Source: a virus
IMG/VR virus record: IMGVR_UViG_3300025128_000088
Coordinates: 1 to 44,767 of that record
DNA length: 44,767 bases
Reading direction: 5' to 3' (one strand)
Shown here: positions 14,558 through 21,353 of the stretch, one piece after another
Numbering within the stretch: position 1 is the first letter of the stretch
Layout of the letters: each line of letters begins with the position of its first letter
Notes under the pieces: generated by a model
Seen by the model: the letters and a program-made list of their open reading frames with translations, nothing else
What the model was told of the DNA's origin: nothing
Databases searched by the model: none
Translations under genes and position numbers: made by a program

Positions 14558-14644
14558 TTAAATAATTTGAAAGCAGGTCCCCAGAACATACCATAGGTTC
14601 ACTTTCTTGGCCCTCTCAACATAGAATACTGTGCCAATAAGCAT
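14558..14644 (-). CDS. possible 28-aa hydrophobic microprotein
   Basis: ATG at 14642-14644 to TAA at 14558: MLIGTVFYVERAKKVNLWYV plus eight residues. The ribosome site is weak (AACGGG just before the ATG). It lies 18 nt upstream of the GTG-start gene. The rest of the 14645-14794 gap shows only scattered complementarities (ACATACC with GGTATGT) and no other gene. Confidence 0.3.
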   Translation of the reverse strand: MLIGTVFYVERAKKVNLWYVLGTCFQII

Positions 14645-14794
14645 CCCGTTAACTCCAGACTTTTTCCATGATGATCGCTGGGTCCTTACTCATCAAGTTT
14701 TCTTTACAGGTATGTGTTATTAAATGTTTAGTTCAGTAGCGTATGTAATATTACACACACTACAAAACACAACACAACAACTTTCACAAAAACT

Positions 14795-14914
14795 TTATGA
14801 ATTGTCTCTAATAAATGTTAGAGCATCCTTTAAAGTTCTATGAATACTAACCACCATAGACTGTTGATTTGACACAACGAATCTGCTGGCTTTTTCATCA
14901 AAAAATACTGACAT
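14795..14914 (-). CDS. small hypothetical protein (39 aa)
   Basis: ATG at 14912-14914 preceded by CCACGGAGGTATA, a strong Shine-Dalgarno; TAA at 14795. MSVFFDEKASRFVVSNQQSM then a short helix ending IRDNS. It lies just beyond the terminator at 14941-14975, so it is expressed by readthrough or its own promoter. No family recognised. Confidence 0.6.
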   Translation of the reverse strand: MSVFFDEKASRFVVSNQQSMVVSIHRTLKDALTFIRDNS

Positions 14915-14940
14915 TATACCTCCGTGGATTAAATCAGATT

Positions 14941-14975
14941 AAAAAAAACCTCCAAGCACTAAACAAACTTGGAGG
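14941..14975 (-). terminator. Rho-independent terminator (leftward)
   Basis: CCTCCAAG (14949-14956) and CTTGGAGG (14968-14975) form a perfect 8-bp stem with an 11-nt loop. On the minus strand it is followed by eight U (14941-14948). It ends transcription from the small genes at 15030-15647. Confidence 0.85.
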
Positions 14976-15029
14976 CTAAAAATAACAAAAAGGCTAGTAC
15001 CTAAGTACTCTCTTGCCTATGGAGTCAAA

Positions 15030-15170
15030 CTAAAAAATCTTGTGCAAAATAATTGCTACTACTAATGGAAATAATGCGAGTAGAAATATAATTACTCTTT
15101 CTTTAAATGGAAGATTATTATTAGATCCTCTGCCACCTGAACCACTAAATTCTTTCAAATAAATACTCAT
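15030..15170 (-). CDS. small membrane protein (46 aa)
   Basis: ATG at 15168-15170 has AAGGACATC upstream and gives MSIYLKEFSGSGGRGSNNNL followed by a C-terminal hydrophobic helix (VIIFLLALFPLVVAIILHKIF). A longer frame reaches an ATG at 15296 but crosses the terminator hairpin and lacks a ribosome site, so the short form is preferred. A tail-anchored single-pass membrane peptide; function unknown. Confidence 0.6.
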   Translation of the reverse strand: MSIYLKEFSGSGGRGSNNNLPFKERVIIFLLALFPLVVAIILHKIF

Positions 15171-15246
15171 GATGTCCTTCGTATTGTTTATTAATAATAC
15201 TATACTAAATACTCGTGCTATACATAGAGTACATGTACACAAGTAC

Positions 15247-15308
15247 AAAAAACCTATAGGGAGTAGGGCTACAGCAAGGCTTGGTCGACCCCTCACTGTT
15301 CCCTACTC
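15247..15308 (-). terminator. terminator-like hairpin (leftward)
   Basis: GAGTAGGG (15261-15268) pairs with CCCTACTC (15301-15308). On the minus strand the stem is followed by CCTATAGG and six U (15247-15252). It lies just past the stop of the 109-aa gene. The 32-nt loop is long for a classical terminator. Confidence 0.55.
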
Positions 15309-15317
15309 ACGACTTCT

Positions 15318-15647
15318 TTAAAACGCGGAATATCTAGTCCGATAGTTGTTAGCCATCTTTCTAAACCTCTGGTTAGATTTCTTCATCGCGTCAAAATCAC
15401 AAATATCAACTAACTCTTCAAACTGACTGCCTAGTACTGTAAGTATACTCTCCATGGCGTCATACTTCGCTCGTTGACTACAAGGTGTTTCAGCTATATC
15501 TAGCAAGAAACCTTCTACTCGTCTAATCAACTTGTTAACTGGTGCTATAGCATCTACATCTTTGTCTTTCGATAAGACTATATCAAACTCAGCTTCAGTC
15601 AACTTACATTGCTTCAAGGTACCTGGTACCATTACTCTAAATAACAT
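15318..15647 (-). CDS. hypothetical helical protein (109 aa)
   Basis: Soluble, mostly helical product (MLFRVMVPGTLKQCKLTEAE at the N-terminus), with several Cys, a basic C-terminus and no membrane segment. The start has AGGAGAATGAT upstream. It is the first leftward gene of this accessory block, so its promoter should lie in 15650-15730. No family recognised. Confidence 0.7.
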   Translation of the reverse strand: MLFRVMVPGTLKQCKLTEAEFDIVLSKDKDVDAIAPVNKLIRRVEGFLLDIAETPCSQRAKYDAMESILTVLGSQFEELVDICDFDAMKKSNQRFRKMANNYRTRYSAF

Positions 15648-15818
15648 ATCATTCTCCTAAAATAATTCTAAATAAATAAATCATACATAAATAATACAAA
15701 ATCAAAAATAACTAAAAAACGATAGTGAAAGTCCCCTGATAAGGGGGTATATAAGGAAATAAGACCGCATATTAAAATCCGCCAATTTTTCAAAGTTGCA
15801 CAACACTACAATCTCATC
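15648..15818. other. AT-rich intergenic region with one hairpin
   Basis: Very AT-rich DNA between the leftward accessory block and rightward late genes. CCCCT (15733-15737) and AGGGG (15742-15746) form a short stem with a GATA loop. No gene seen. A promoter region is likely in at least one direction, but no box pair stands out. Confidence 0.4.
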
Positions 15819-16049
15819 TTAAATTTGTTGCTCAGGAAAGTTCTCCAAAACAACTTTATCGGTTATTAGTTCTCCCCATGTCAAGGGCCCGTAAAGTGTT
15901 AAAGAGGGGCAATCTGCCAGACCAAACTTCTTTAAATCGTAGCAAAGTCCAGGATCGTAAACCTGTAAATCATAGAGAGTTAGTGCTTTCCGAGGGTTTA
16001 ATACTCTAATGGGCTTTTTGCATTCAAAAAAAACGTCGCTCGCAACAAT
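15819..16049 (-). CDS. open frame of about 75 codons without a standard start
   Basis: Read leftward, the frame is open from just after a TAA (16050-16052) to TAA at 15819-15821. It encodes a protein-like sequence (…FFECKKPIRVLNPRKALTLY, then DPGLCYDLKKFGLADCPSLT). No ATG or GTG occurs in it, and the first TTG comes far downstream. No Shine-Dalgarno precedes the ATT at its head. It could be a gene with a non-canonical start, a frameshifted gene (an eight-T run lies near the N-terminus) or a remnant. No family recognised. Confidence 0.4.
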   Translation of the reverse strand: MVASDVFFECKKPIRVLNPRKALTLYDLQVYDPGLCYDLKKFGLADCPSLTLYGPLTWGELITDKVVLENFPEQQI

Positions 16050-16067
16050 TTATATAAAAGGAAATAA

Positions 16068-16802
16068 ATCATTAGAACATATACAATAAAGGGTATTGAA
16101 CATTTCGTCTATGAACATGACTCTGAAATACCAAGTGCTGTAAGCGTAGTTGAAAACTGGCGTGAAGGTAGTAAAGGTGATTGGGTACGTGCAGATGACG
16201 GGAATGTTATACAAATCCTTAGACAAAACAAAATGAAACCACACAGATCTAATAAACGTCACGCTAGGTCTTATATCGGTACCTGTACAGGAACATTCAT
16301 GGTCTCGGATTCCGTCTCAATGGATACAATAAAGCGTCACAATATTTATAGTTTTGGTGGTAATAAAACAAGTTCCAAACAAGCATTTGACAGAGAGAAT
16401 ACTAATGGAAGAGAAGAGTTGTTCTCCTTGTATGTTTCTCAAGGTGTAGATCCAATTAAAGCATATATGAACGCTTATAAAACCGAGAACCCTCGATATG
16501 CTGAGAAAAAAGCAATGCTGTTATTAAAAACAGAAAGGATTAAGAAGTCCGTGAAAGAAAATGTAAAGCCTGTATTAAAAGAATTAGGTATAAATGAAGA
16601 TTTTGTGTTGCGAGGGATACGTGATATTGCACTTACCTCAAGACAAGATGGAGAAAGGTTAAAAGCTTTCTTAAAATTAGTAGATATATTAGAAATAGAA
16701 GACAAGGGCACTAAGACTTCAGGTGTAGCTATGGTAGGATTCCAAGGATTCAAACCTGAGAGTATAGAAGCTGTTGAAAAAATTATGGAAATAGAGGAAT
16801 GA
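16068..16802 (+). CDS. terminase small subunit-like protein, apparent AUC start
   Basis: 244 aa if begun at ATC 16068-16070, which follows an in-frame TAA and has AAAAGGAAATAA upstream. The first in-frame ATG (16233) would drop 55 residues that clearly look coding (SVVENWREGSKGDWVRADDG then VIQILRQ). ATT at 16071 is the alternative start. Residues about 120-200 resemble small terminase helical domains (PIKAYMNAYKTENPRYAEKK then an ALL-type helix and LKELGINEDFVLRGIRDIA). Position at the head of the late genes supports DNA-recognition in packaging, although integrase and attP separate it from TerL. Confidence 0.65.
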   Translation: MIRTYTIKGIEHFVYEHDSEIPSAVSVVENWREGSKGDWVRADDGNVIQILRQNKMKPHRSNKRHARSYIGTCTGTFMVSDSVSMDTIKRHNIYSFGGNKTSSKQAFDRENTNGREELFSLYVSQGVDPIKAYMNAYKTENPRYAEKKAMLLLKTERIKKSVKENVKPVLKELGINEDFVLRGIRDIALTSRQDGERLKAFLKLVDILEIEDKGTKTSGVAMVGFQGFKPESIEAVEKIMEIEE

Positions 16803-16806
16803 AACA

Positions 16807-18069
16807 ATGGCAGGCTTTGACGATAAAAAATGGATGAACGAACCAACACCTGTAGAAGCAGTAGAACCTTTTGTAGAGCCTTTAGTAGATATACCTATAC
16901 TGAGTGAGATAAGTCAAGGCGTGGGTAATATAGCAGAATCTATAGATAATACACTTCCCACTACACAATATGATGAATATATACCAAATATAAAGACATT
17001 AGCTGCGTTTCTCCCTGGTATAGGAGATCTTGATACAGGAGAGTATAGTCTACTAGATATGGTTACTGCAGGAATTGGAGTAAAAAGTATAAACAAAAGT
17101 GTAGAAGCATTAACAAATTTAAGCAATATAAAAGCAGTTAGGCAGGCAACAGACGAGGGTATTGATTGGGTTAGGCAGTGGAATAGACATCCAGAAGCTA
17201 TAAGGAGAAAAACTAGCGCACCAACAGAAGCCCCTTCTGTATATAGAGCTAAATTAATTGATAACCCATTTGTTGATACATACACAGCTGACAGCTGGAG
17301 AGAAGCATTAACCCTTGATGGTTATTCAAGAATGGTTAGGAATGAGACAAAATTTGCTAAAAGGCTTGAAGACCCTATTGATGTTAAAAATATACGAGAA
17401 GGAAAATCTACTTTTCATCATAGTGCCGAGGATGATACTGCCTGGTTAGGGCGCGCTTACAGAGGTCGAGGTAAAATGAGGATTAATTACCCTACTAATG
17501 TAGGCGATTACGTTCCTCCTCTAAAAGCAGATGTATTTTTAAATAAATTTGCAAAAAATAAATGGGATAATCAGTTTGGCGGATCTTTTGGCGAAAGGTA
17601 TCTTAACGAGGTAAGATCTACAGCTGCACATGAAGCTGATCACTTAACCGACGGAGGATTATCTTTGTTTGACAGGAGAATTATAGAAAAGTCTCTAAAT
17701 GAAGGTGGCTTAAAAGGACTAGATGCTAGGCTTAAAAATATTTCACTTGAAGGCGAGGGTAGCCATGGATTGAAATATTATTCAAATCCTCTTGAAATAC
17801 ATGCTAGAGTGCAAGAGCTAAGACAAGCTATTGGATGGAAAAGTTTTAATGATGTTCCTACTACCTTAAAAGGTGTAAAAGATCAGATTTATAAAATGAG
17901 ACGAAACGCAGGTCCAAGTTTGCAGAACCATAAAGCTTGGAAAGGTTTAATGAATGTTGTAGATCCTGAAGAAATCCCAAAGCTCATGAAAGACGTCTCT
18001 TTCAATACTCCTCAATCAGAAGAACAGCAAATTTTTAACACATTATTTCCCGAAAGTGTTATAGGATAA
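16807..18069 (+). CDS. zincin-motif protein (possible metallopeptidase)
   Basis: 420 aa, start preceded by GAGGAATGAAACA, 4 nt after the small terminase-like gene. An H275-E-A-D-H279 motif (STAAHEADHLTDGG) is the HExxH zinc site of zincin peptidases. A downstream YYSNPLEIHARVQELR segment could give the third ligand, E or H. The N-terminal 130 residues are acidic, then hydrophobic with Gly/Ile patches (LLDMVTAGIGVKS). It may be packaged, act on host proteins, or be a toxin-like effector. Enzyme activity is inferred only from the motif. Confidence 0.55.
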   Translation: MAGFDDKKWMNEPTPVEAVEPFVEPLVDIPILSEISQGVGNIAESIDNTLPTTQYDEYIPNIKTLAAFLPGIGDLDTGEYSLLDMVTAGIGVKSINKSVEALTNLSNIKAVRQATDEGIDWVRQWNRHPEAIRRKTSAPTEAPSVYRAKLIDNPFVDTYTADSWREALTLDGYSRMVRNETKFAKRLEDPIDVKNIREGKSTFHHSAEDDTAWLGRAYRGRGKMRINYPTNVGDYVPPLKADVFLNKFAKNKWDNQFGGSFGERYLNEVRSTAAHEADHLTDGGLSLFDRRIIEKSLNEGGLKGLDARLKNISLEGEGSHGLKYYSNPLEIHARVQELRQAIGWKSFNDVPTTLKGVKDQIYKMRRNAGPSLQNHKAWKGLMNVVDPEEIPKLMKDVSFNTPQSEEQQIFNTLFPESVIG

Positions 18070-18128
18070 ATTGTTTACAAAAATACTGCGATAGAAGAGT
18101 AATCCTACCTAAATTACGCGGGGCCTTT

Positions 18129-18142
18129 ATGGGGACTAAAAT
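18129..18142 (+). repeat. direct repeat, candidate integrase arm site (left)
   Basis: ATGGGGACTAAAAT, repeated with few changes at 18340-18351 and 18351-18364. Copies flank the tRNA-Leu attachment core on both sides, as arm-type sites of tyrosine integrases do. Confidence 0.55.
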
Positions 18143-18177
18143 TTTAGTGTCATAATGTGGCTTTAAACAGCATCTAT

Positions 18178-18257
18178 AGAGGTGGAATTGGTAGACACAA
18201 GGGACTTAAAATCCCTCGGTATTTATACTGTGCGAGTTCAAGTCTCGCTCTCGGTAC
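18178..18257 (+). other. attP core: tRNA-Leu(UAA) fragment
   Basis: From AGAGGTGGAATTGGTAGAC to TCTCGGTA this matches a bacterial tRNA-Leu: D arm, anticodon stem GGGA/TCCC with loop CTTAAAA (anticodon UAA), long variable arm CGG…CTG, T arm GCGAG-TTCAAGT-CTCGC. The 3' acceptor strand TCTCGGT would need ACCGAGA or GCCGAGA 5'. The phage has CTATAGA there, so only the 3' part of the tRNA gene is carried and the first bases would come from the host. Adjacent integrase and repeats support attP. The host gene is therefore probably a gammaproteobacterial tRNA-Leu(UAA). Confidence 0.8.
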
Positions 18258-18258
18258 T

Positions 18259-18291
18259 AAGCCCTCTATAGTAATAGGGGGCTTTTTTTTT
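18259..18291 (+). terminator. Rho-independent terminator next to attP
   Basis: GCCCTCTAT (18261-18269) pairs with ATAGGGGGC (18274-18282, one G-U) around AGTA, followed by nine T. It would end rightward transcription from the small terminase/zincin genes before integrase. Its left arm is also complementary to 18174-18182. Confidence 0.85.
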
Positions 18292-18339
18292 GCATTATAC
18301 GTTAAATACGATTCTTCCATTTCAACTCCAAAATAAGCA

Positions 18340-18364
18340 ATGGGGACTAAATGGGGACCAAAAT
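18340..18364 (+). repeat. tandem direct repeats over the integrase start, candidate arm sites
   Basis: ATGGGGACTAA then ATGGGGACCAAAAT, adjoining copies of the motif at 18129-18142. The second copy includes the first ATG of the integrase gene, so integrase binding could repress its own translation or transcription. Confidence 0.55.
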
Positions 18365-19256
18365 ATTGATGGGACCCGTGTCTTCGTTGTTTAAAAAGAG
18401 AGGAGTTTGGAATATTTCTTTGTACTACAAAGGCCGTAGGATTAAAAGGTCTTTAAGTACTACAAGCTACCAAAAAGCAAAAGCTTTGAAAAAAAAGGTA
18501 GAACAAGAAATTATTCAATCTTTAAATGATAATAGTTATGATATAAAGCTTATACCTTTCCCTGCTTTATGTGATAAATTTTTAAAAGCACCTCATGAGT
18601 TATCGCCTAGCACAATTAAGTTTTACAAAAAACAATTAAAACGATTTTTAACACAAAAACAATTTCCTGAGAACCCTACTTATAGGCAGATGATTTATAG
18701 ATCTGTAAATAAAGTTATTTCATGGGGTTTAGAAAACAATTATAAAACTGACCAAGTAAAGTTTTCCACAAAAGAAGTATCAGGTCGAACCCGTACTTTT
18801 TCAGATAAAGAGCTTCACATAATATTAAATGAATTTAGAGACGTTGGTTTCCAGAGATTTATACGATTTATGTATTACACAGGTATTAGGATTGGTGAAG
18901 CTTGTAATTTAAAAGAAGCTAATTTAAAAAAAGGTATGGTTACAGGTAAAACTGGAAACAGGCAAATAAAAATAACGCTACAAGCTAAAAAAGTATTAGA
19001 AGAACAATATGCAGATGGAGGCTTGTGGACTTATACTGTTGATTCTGCAGAGGCTAGATTTAGAAATAACAGAATACGCTTAGATTTAAAGGATGTTAGA
19101 GTTCAAGATATTAGAAGAACATTTGGATACAATCTTCTCAAGAAAGGTTTAGACATTCTTAAACTATCAAAACTCTTGGGCCATAAAAACGTAACAACAA
19201 CAGTAAAACATTACGCCCCTATAACTCTTTTAGATATAGACGACTTTACACTTTAA
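18351..19256 (+). CDS. int: tyrosine recombinase / phage integrase
   Basis: 301 aa. Short N-terminal arm-binding-like domain (FKKRGVWNISLYYKGRRIKR), a core-binding helical part (residues about 60-145) and a catalytic domain with R180 (YYTGIRIGEACNL), K200, R255 (VQDIRRTFGYNLL), H278 (LLGHKN) and nucleophile Y288 (TVKHYAP). The usual His of the HxxR motif is Gln252 here, a tolerated variation. It integrates the phage into the tRNA-Leu gene represented at 18178-18257. The start could be ATG 18351 or ATG 18369; neither has a strong ribosome site. Confidence 0.9.
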   Translation: MGTKILMGPVSSLFKKRGVWNISLYYKGRRIKRSLSTTSYQKAKALKKKVEQEIIQSLNDNSYDIKLIPFPALCDKFLKAPHELSPSTIKFYKKQLKRFLTQKQFPENPTYRQMIYRSVNKVISWGLENNYKTDQVKFSTKEVSGRTRTFSDKELHIILNEFRDVGFQRFIRFMYYTGIRIGEACNLKEANLKKGMVTGKTGNRQIKITLQAKKVLEEQYADGGLWTYTVDSAEARFRNNRIRLDLKDVRVQDIRRTFGYNLLKKGLDILKLSKLLGHKNVTTTVKHYAPITLLDIDDFTL

Positions 19257-19263
19257 TACAAAA

Positions 19264-19299
19264 CTGCTAGACCTCATCTATAGGGATGAGCTATAGCAG
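19264..19299. terminator. two-tier hairpin after the integrase gene
   Basis: CTGCTA (19264-19269) pairs with TAGCAG (19294-19299), and inside it CTCATC (19273-19278) pairs with GATGAG (19285-19290). It starts 8 nt after the integrase stop. No U-run follows, so it may be a weak terminator or stability hairpin. Confidence 0.5.
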
Positions 19300-19332
19300 C
19301 TCCAATTCTACTCCAATTCTACTCCAATTTAT
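19300..19332 (+). repeat. three tandem 11-bp repeats
   Basis: CTCCAATTCTA twice (19300-19310, 19311-19321) and a diverged third copy CTCCAATTTAT (19322-19332), with a period of about one helical turn. Located between integrase and the large terminase gene. Helical phasing suggests protein binding: integrase/excisionase arm sites, a regulator, or a packaging (pac) recognition site. Confidence 0.65.
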
Positions 19333-19416
19333 TGTTTTTTTGAATAATTAAATTCTATTATTGTTTGCTTTACGCAACAATTCGTAACATAACACTACTA
19401 ATTTAGTCCTAAATAT

Positions 19417-21000
19417 ATGGCAAACGTCAACTTTAAAAACGTCTCAAAGGAAGAGGAGCTTCTTAAGCGAGCCTTTTCAGATGTAATTTCATTTGGGAAG
19501 CTCTTTTTACCTGAAGACTTCATGCGTAGTGAAACTCCCCCGTTTCATTATGAACTCGCAGATAAAATTGATGATAAATCTATAAGGCAATTAGCTATTA
19601 TTATGTCTAGAGGACATGGTAAGACTGTATTTACAAAAGCTGATATTGTTCGAGATTTAACATTTTCTGCAAAAGCTAAAGAATGGGGCTTCACTGATAA
19701 AGGTGGACCTTATTTTTATGGCTGGGTATCTGCTACGCAAAAACTTGCCACTGGTAATATGGACTATGTTAAACATCATTTAGAATATAACGAAAAAATT
19801 AAGTATTACTTCGGTGATATAAAGGGCAAGAAGTGGACAGAGCAGGACATAGAGACATCTGATGGGTCGAAACTCATCTCAAGATCAAATATCTCAGGTA
19901 TCCGTGGAGGAGCGAAGCTGCACAAGAGGTACGACTTGGTGGTCTTGGATGATTTTGAAGACGAAAATAATACCATCACCGCTGAAGCAAGGGATAAGAA
20001 TAGTACTCTGGTCACTGCTGTTGTGTTTCCTGCTCTTGAGCCTGCTGATGGCCGTCTTAGGGTCAATGGTACTCCTGTACATTTTGACTCTTTTGTTAAT
20101 AATCTTATAGTTGGTCACGAACAAGCCTTAAGTAAGAATGAAGATTTTAGTTGGGATGTATTCTTTAGAAAAGCAATTGATAAAAAAGGCAATATCCTTT
20201 GGCCTAGTTGGTTTCCTAAAGAAGAAATTGAAAGGAAGAAAAAGTTTTATGCAGATAGTGGTCAACCTCAGAAATTCTATCAAGAATACCTTATGGAGGT
20301 ACAAAGTGAAGATGATGCAATTTTTACAAGAGATCATATCAAATACTGGGAAGGTGACTTCAGACATGATGCAGAGTCAGGAGTTAGCTATGTTGTTATT
20401 AATGGCACTCTTAAGCCAGTATTTACTTTTTGTGGCGTTGACCCAGCAACCGATTCAGTAAGAAGAGATAGTGATTTCAGCGTTATTATTACTGTTGCAG
20501 TGGATATGGACAATAACATTTATGTGCTTGATTATATTCGTAAGCGTTCTCTTCCCGTACTTGGCATACCTGGTTCTGACAAAAAAGGAATTGTGGATTA
20601 CATGTATGAAACCAACAAGATTTATCACCCACGCTTATTTACGGTTGAAGACACGACAATGTCAAAACCTCTCTTTCAAGCCATCAGAGCAGAGAGCCTT
20701 AGACGGAACGATTTTAGTCTTAGGTGGAGAGAAGAGAAACCAGGGACAAGAATGTCAAAAAGGGATAGGATTCAAGAAATATTGGCGCAAAGGTTTGCGG
20801 TGGGTCAAGTCCATATTAAAAAGTCTCATTATTCACTTCAAAGGGAGATTATAACATTTGGACCGAGAATGGCTCACGATGACGCAATTGATGGACTCGC
20901 TTATGCCTGCAAGTTTGCATACCCTCCTAAAGGACTTGAAGAGAATAAAGAAGGATTTACTAAGAAAAAACGTAAAGCAAAAGATTGGATAATAGCATAA
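19417..21000 (+). CDS. terL: terminase large subunit
   Basis: 527 aa. ATPase domain: Walker A SRGHGKT (64-70), Walker B DLVVLDDFED (173-182), coupling motif NGTP (217-220). Nuclease domain: FCGVDPATDS (D342), FTVEDTTM and a C-terminal HDDAIDGLAYA with the expected acidic residues. It is the packaging motor, docking on the portal encoded next. The upstream 85 nt is AT-rich and may hold a late promoter. Confidence 0.95.
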   Translation: MANVNFKNVSKEEELLKRAFSDVISFGKLFLPEDFMRSETPPFHYELADKIDDKSIRQLAIIMSRGHGKTVFTKADIVRDLTFSAKAKEWGFTDKGGPYFYGWVSATQKLATGNMDYVKHHLEYNEKIKYYFGDIKGKKWTEQDIETSDGSKLISRSNISGIRGGAKLHKRYDLVVLDDFEDENNTITAEARDKNSTLVTAVVFPALEPADGRLRVNGTPVHFDSFVNNLIVGHEQALSKNEDFSWDVFFRKAIDKKGNILWPSWFPKEEIERKKKFYADSGQPQKFYQEYLMEVQSEDDAIFTRDHIKYWEGDFRHDAESGVSYVVINGTLKPVFTFCGVDPATDSVRRDSDFSVIITVAVDMDNNIYVLDYIRKRSLPVLGIPGSDKKGIVDYMYETNKIYHPRLFTVEDTTMSKPLFQAIRAESLRRNDFSLRWREEKPGTRMSKRDRIQEILAQRFAVGQVHIKKSHYSLQREIITFGPRMAHDDAIDGLAYACKFAYPPKGLEENKEGFTKKKRKAKDWIIA

Positions 21001-21353
21001 TGGATTCTTATATAAAAGATGTATTGAATAAAAACCCACAAGCATCCTGGATAAACAGAGCAATATTCGAAGATTTAAAAACTTTAGACAATAAAACTGT
21101 CTTTTCAGGAACGGTTGAAATGGATGGTAAACATTACGTCTTTCCTAGGGTTAGAAAAAGCCCTTTTAGTGGAAAATTAGAAGAATATGATGATGAAACT
21201 GCTATTCAATATGGTGTAAAAAATAAAGATTTAATAGGTTTTGATACAGCGGAAGAAGCTGAAGAACTTTCAAAATATTTTTCAAAATTTCAAGAAACAA
21301 AAAACATTACCGAGCAAGATAGATTTAATAACTTATTTGGGAAACAATACTAA
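21000..21353 (+). CDS. hypothetical protein between terminase and portal (117 aa)
   Basis: The ATG at 21000 shares a base with the terminase stop TAA and is preferred over an in-frame TTG at 20985. Soluble, acidic; central part GTVEMDGKHYVFPRVRKSPF, then an acidic helix (DTAEEAEELSKYFSKFQE). It resembles the small proteins often found between terL and portal in marine podoviruses, but no family is assigned. It ends where the portal gene starts (one-base overlap). Confidence 0.75.
   Translation: MDSYIKDVLNKNPQASWINRAIFEDLKTLDNKTVFSGTVEMDGKHYVFPRVRKSPFSGKLEEYDDETAIQYGVKNKDLIGFDTAEEAEELSKYFSKFQETKNITEQDRFNNLFGKQY

Noticed and set aside
15030-15296. 88-aa version of the 46-aa membrane protein
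   Set aside because: The extension runs through a terminator-like hairpin and has no Shine-Dalgarno, while the inner ATG has AAGGAC at proper spacing.
16475-16849. Minus-strand open frame opposite the small terminase-like gene
   Set aside because: It is a shadow frame: Ser/Phe/Ile-rich, no ribosome site, and opposite a well-supported coding sequence. The same holds for the other antisense frames inside late genes.
18174-18271. Functional phage tRNA-Leu
   Set aside because: The 5' acceptor strand does not match the 3' strand, and the 3' end reads CTA instead of CCA. It is better explained as an attachment core copied from the host tRNA gene.
6230-19400. Recurring GCAACA / ACACTAC-like strings upstream of several genes (near 6240, 14750, 15795, 19370)
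   Set aside because: Similar words recur, but spacing and length vary and AT-rich sequence makes chance matches likely. A motif search over the whole genome would be needed to support a common promoter element.
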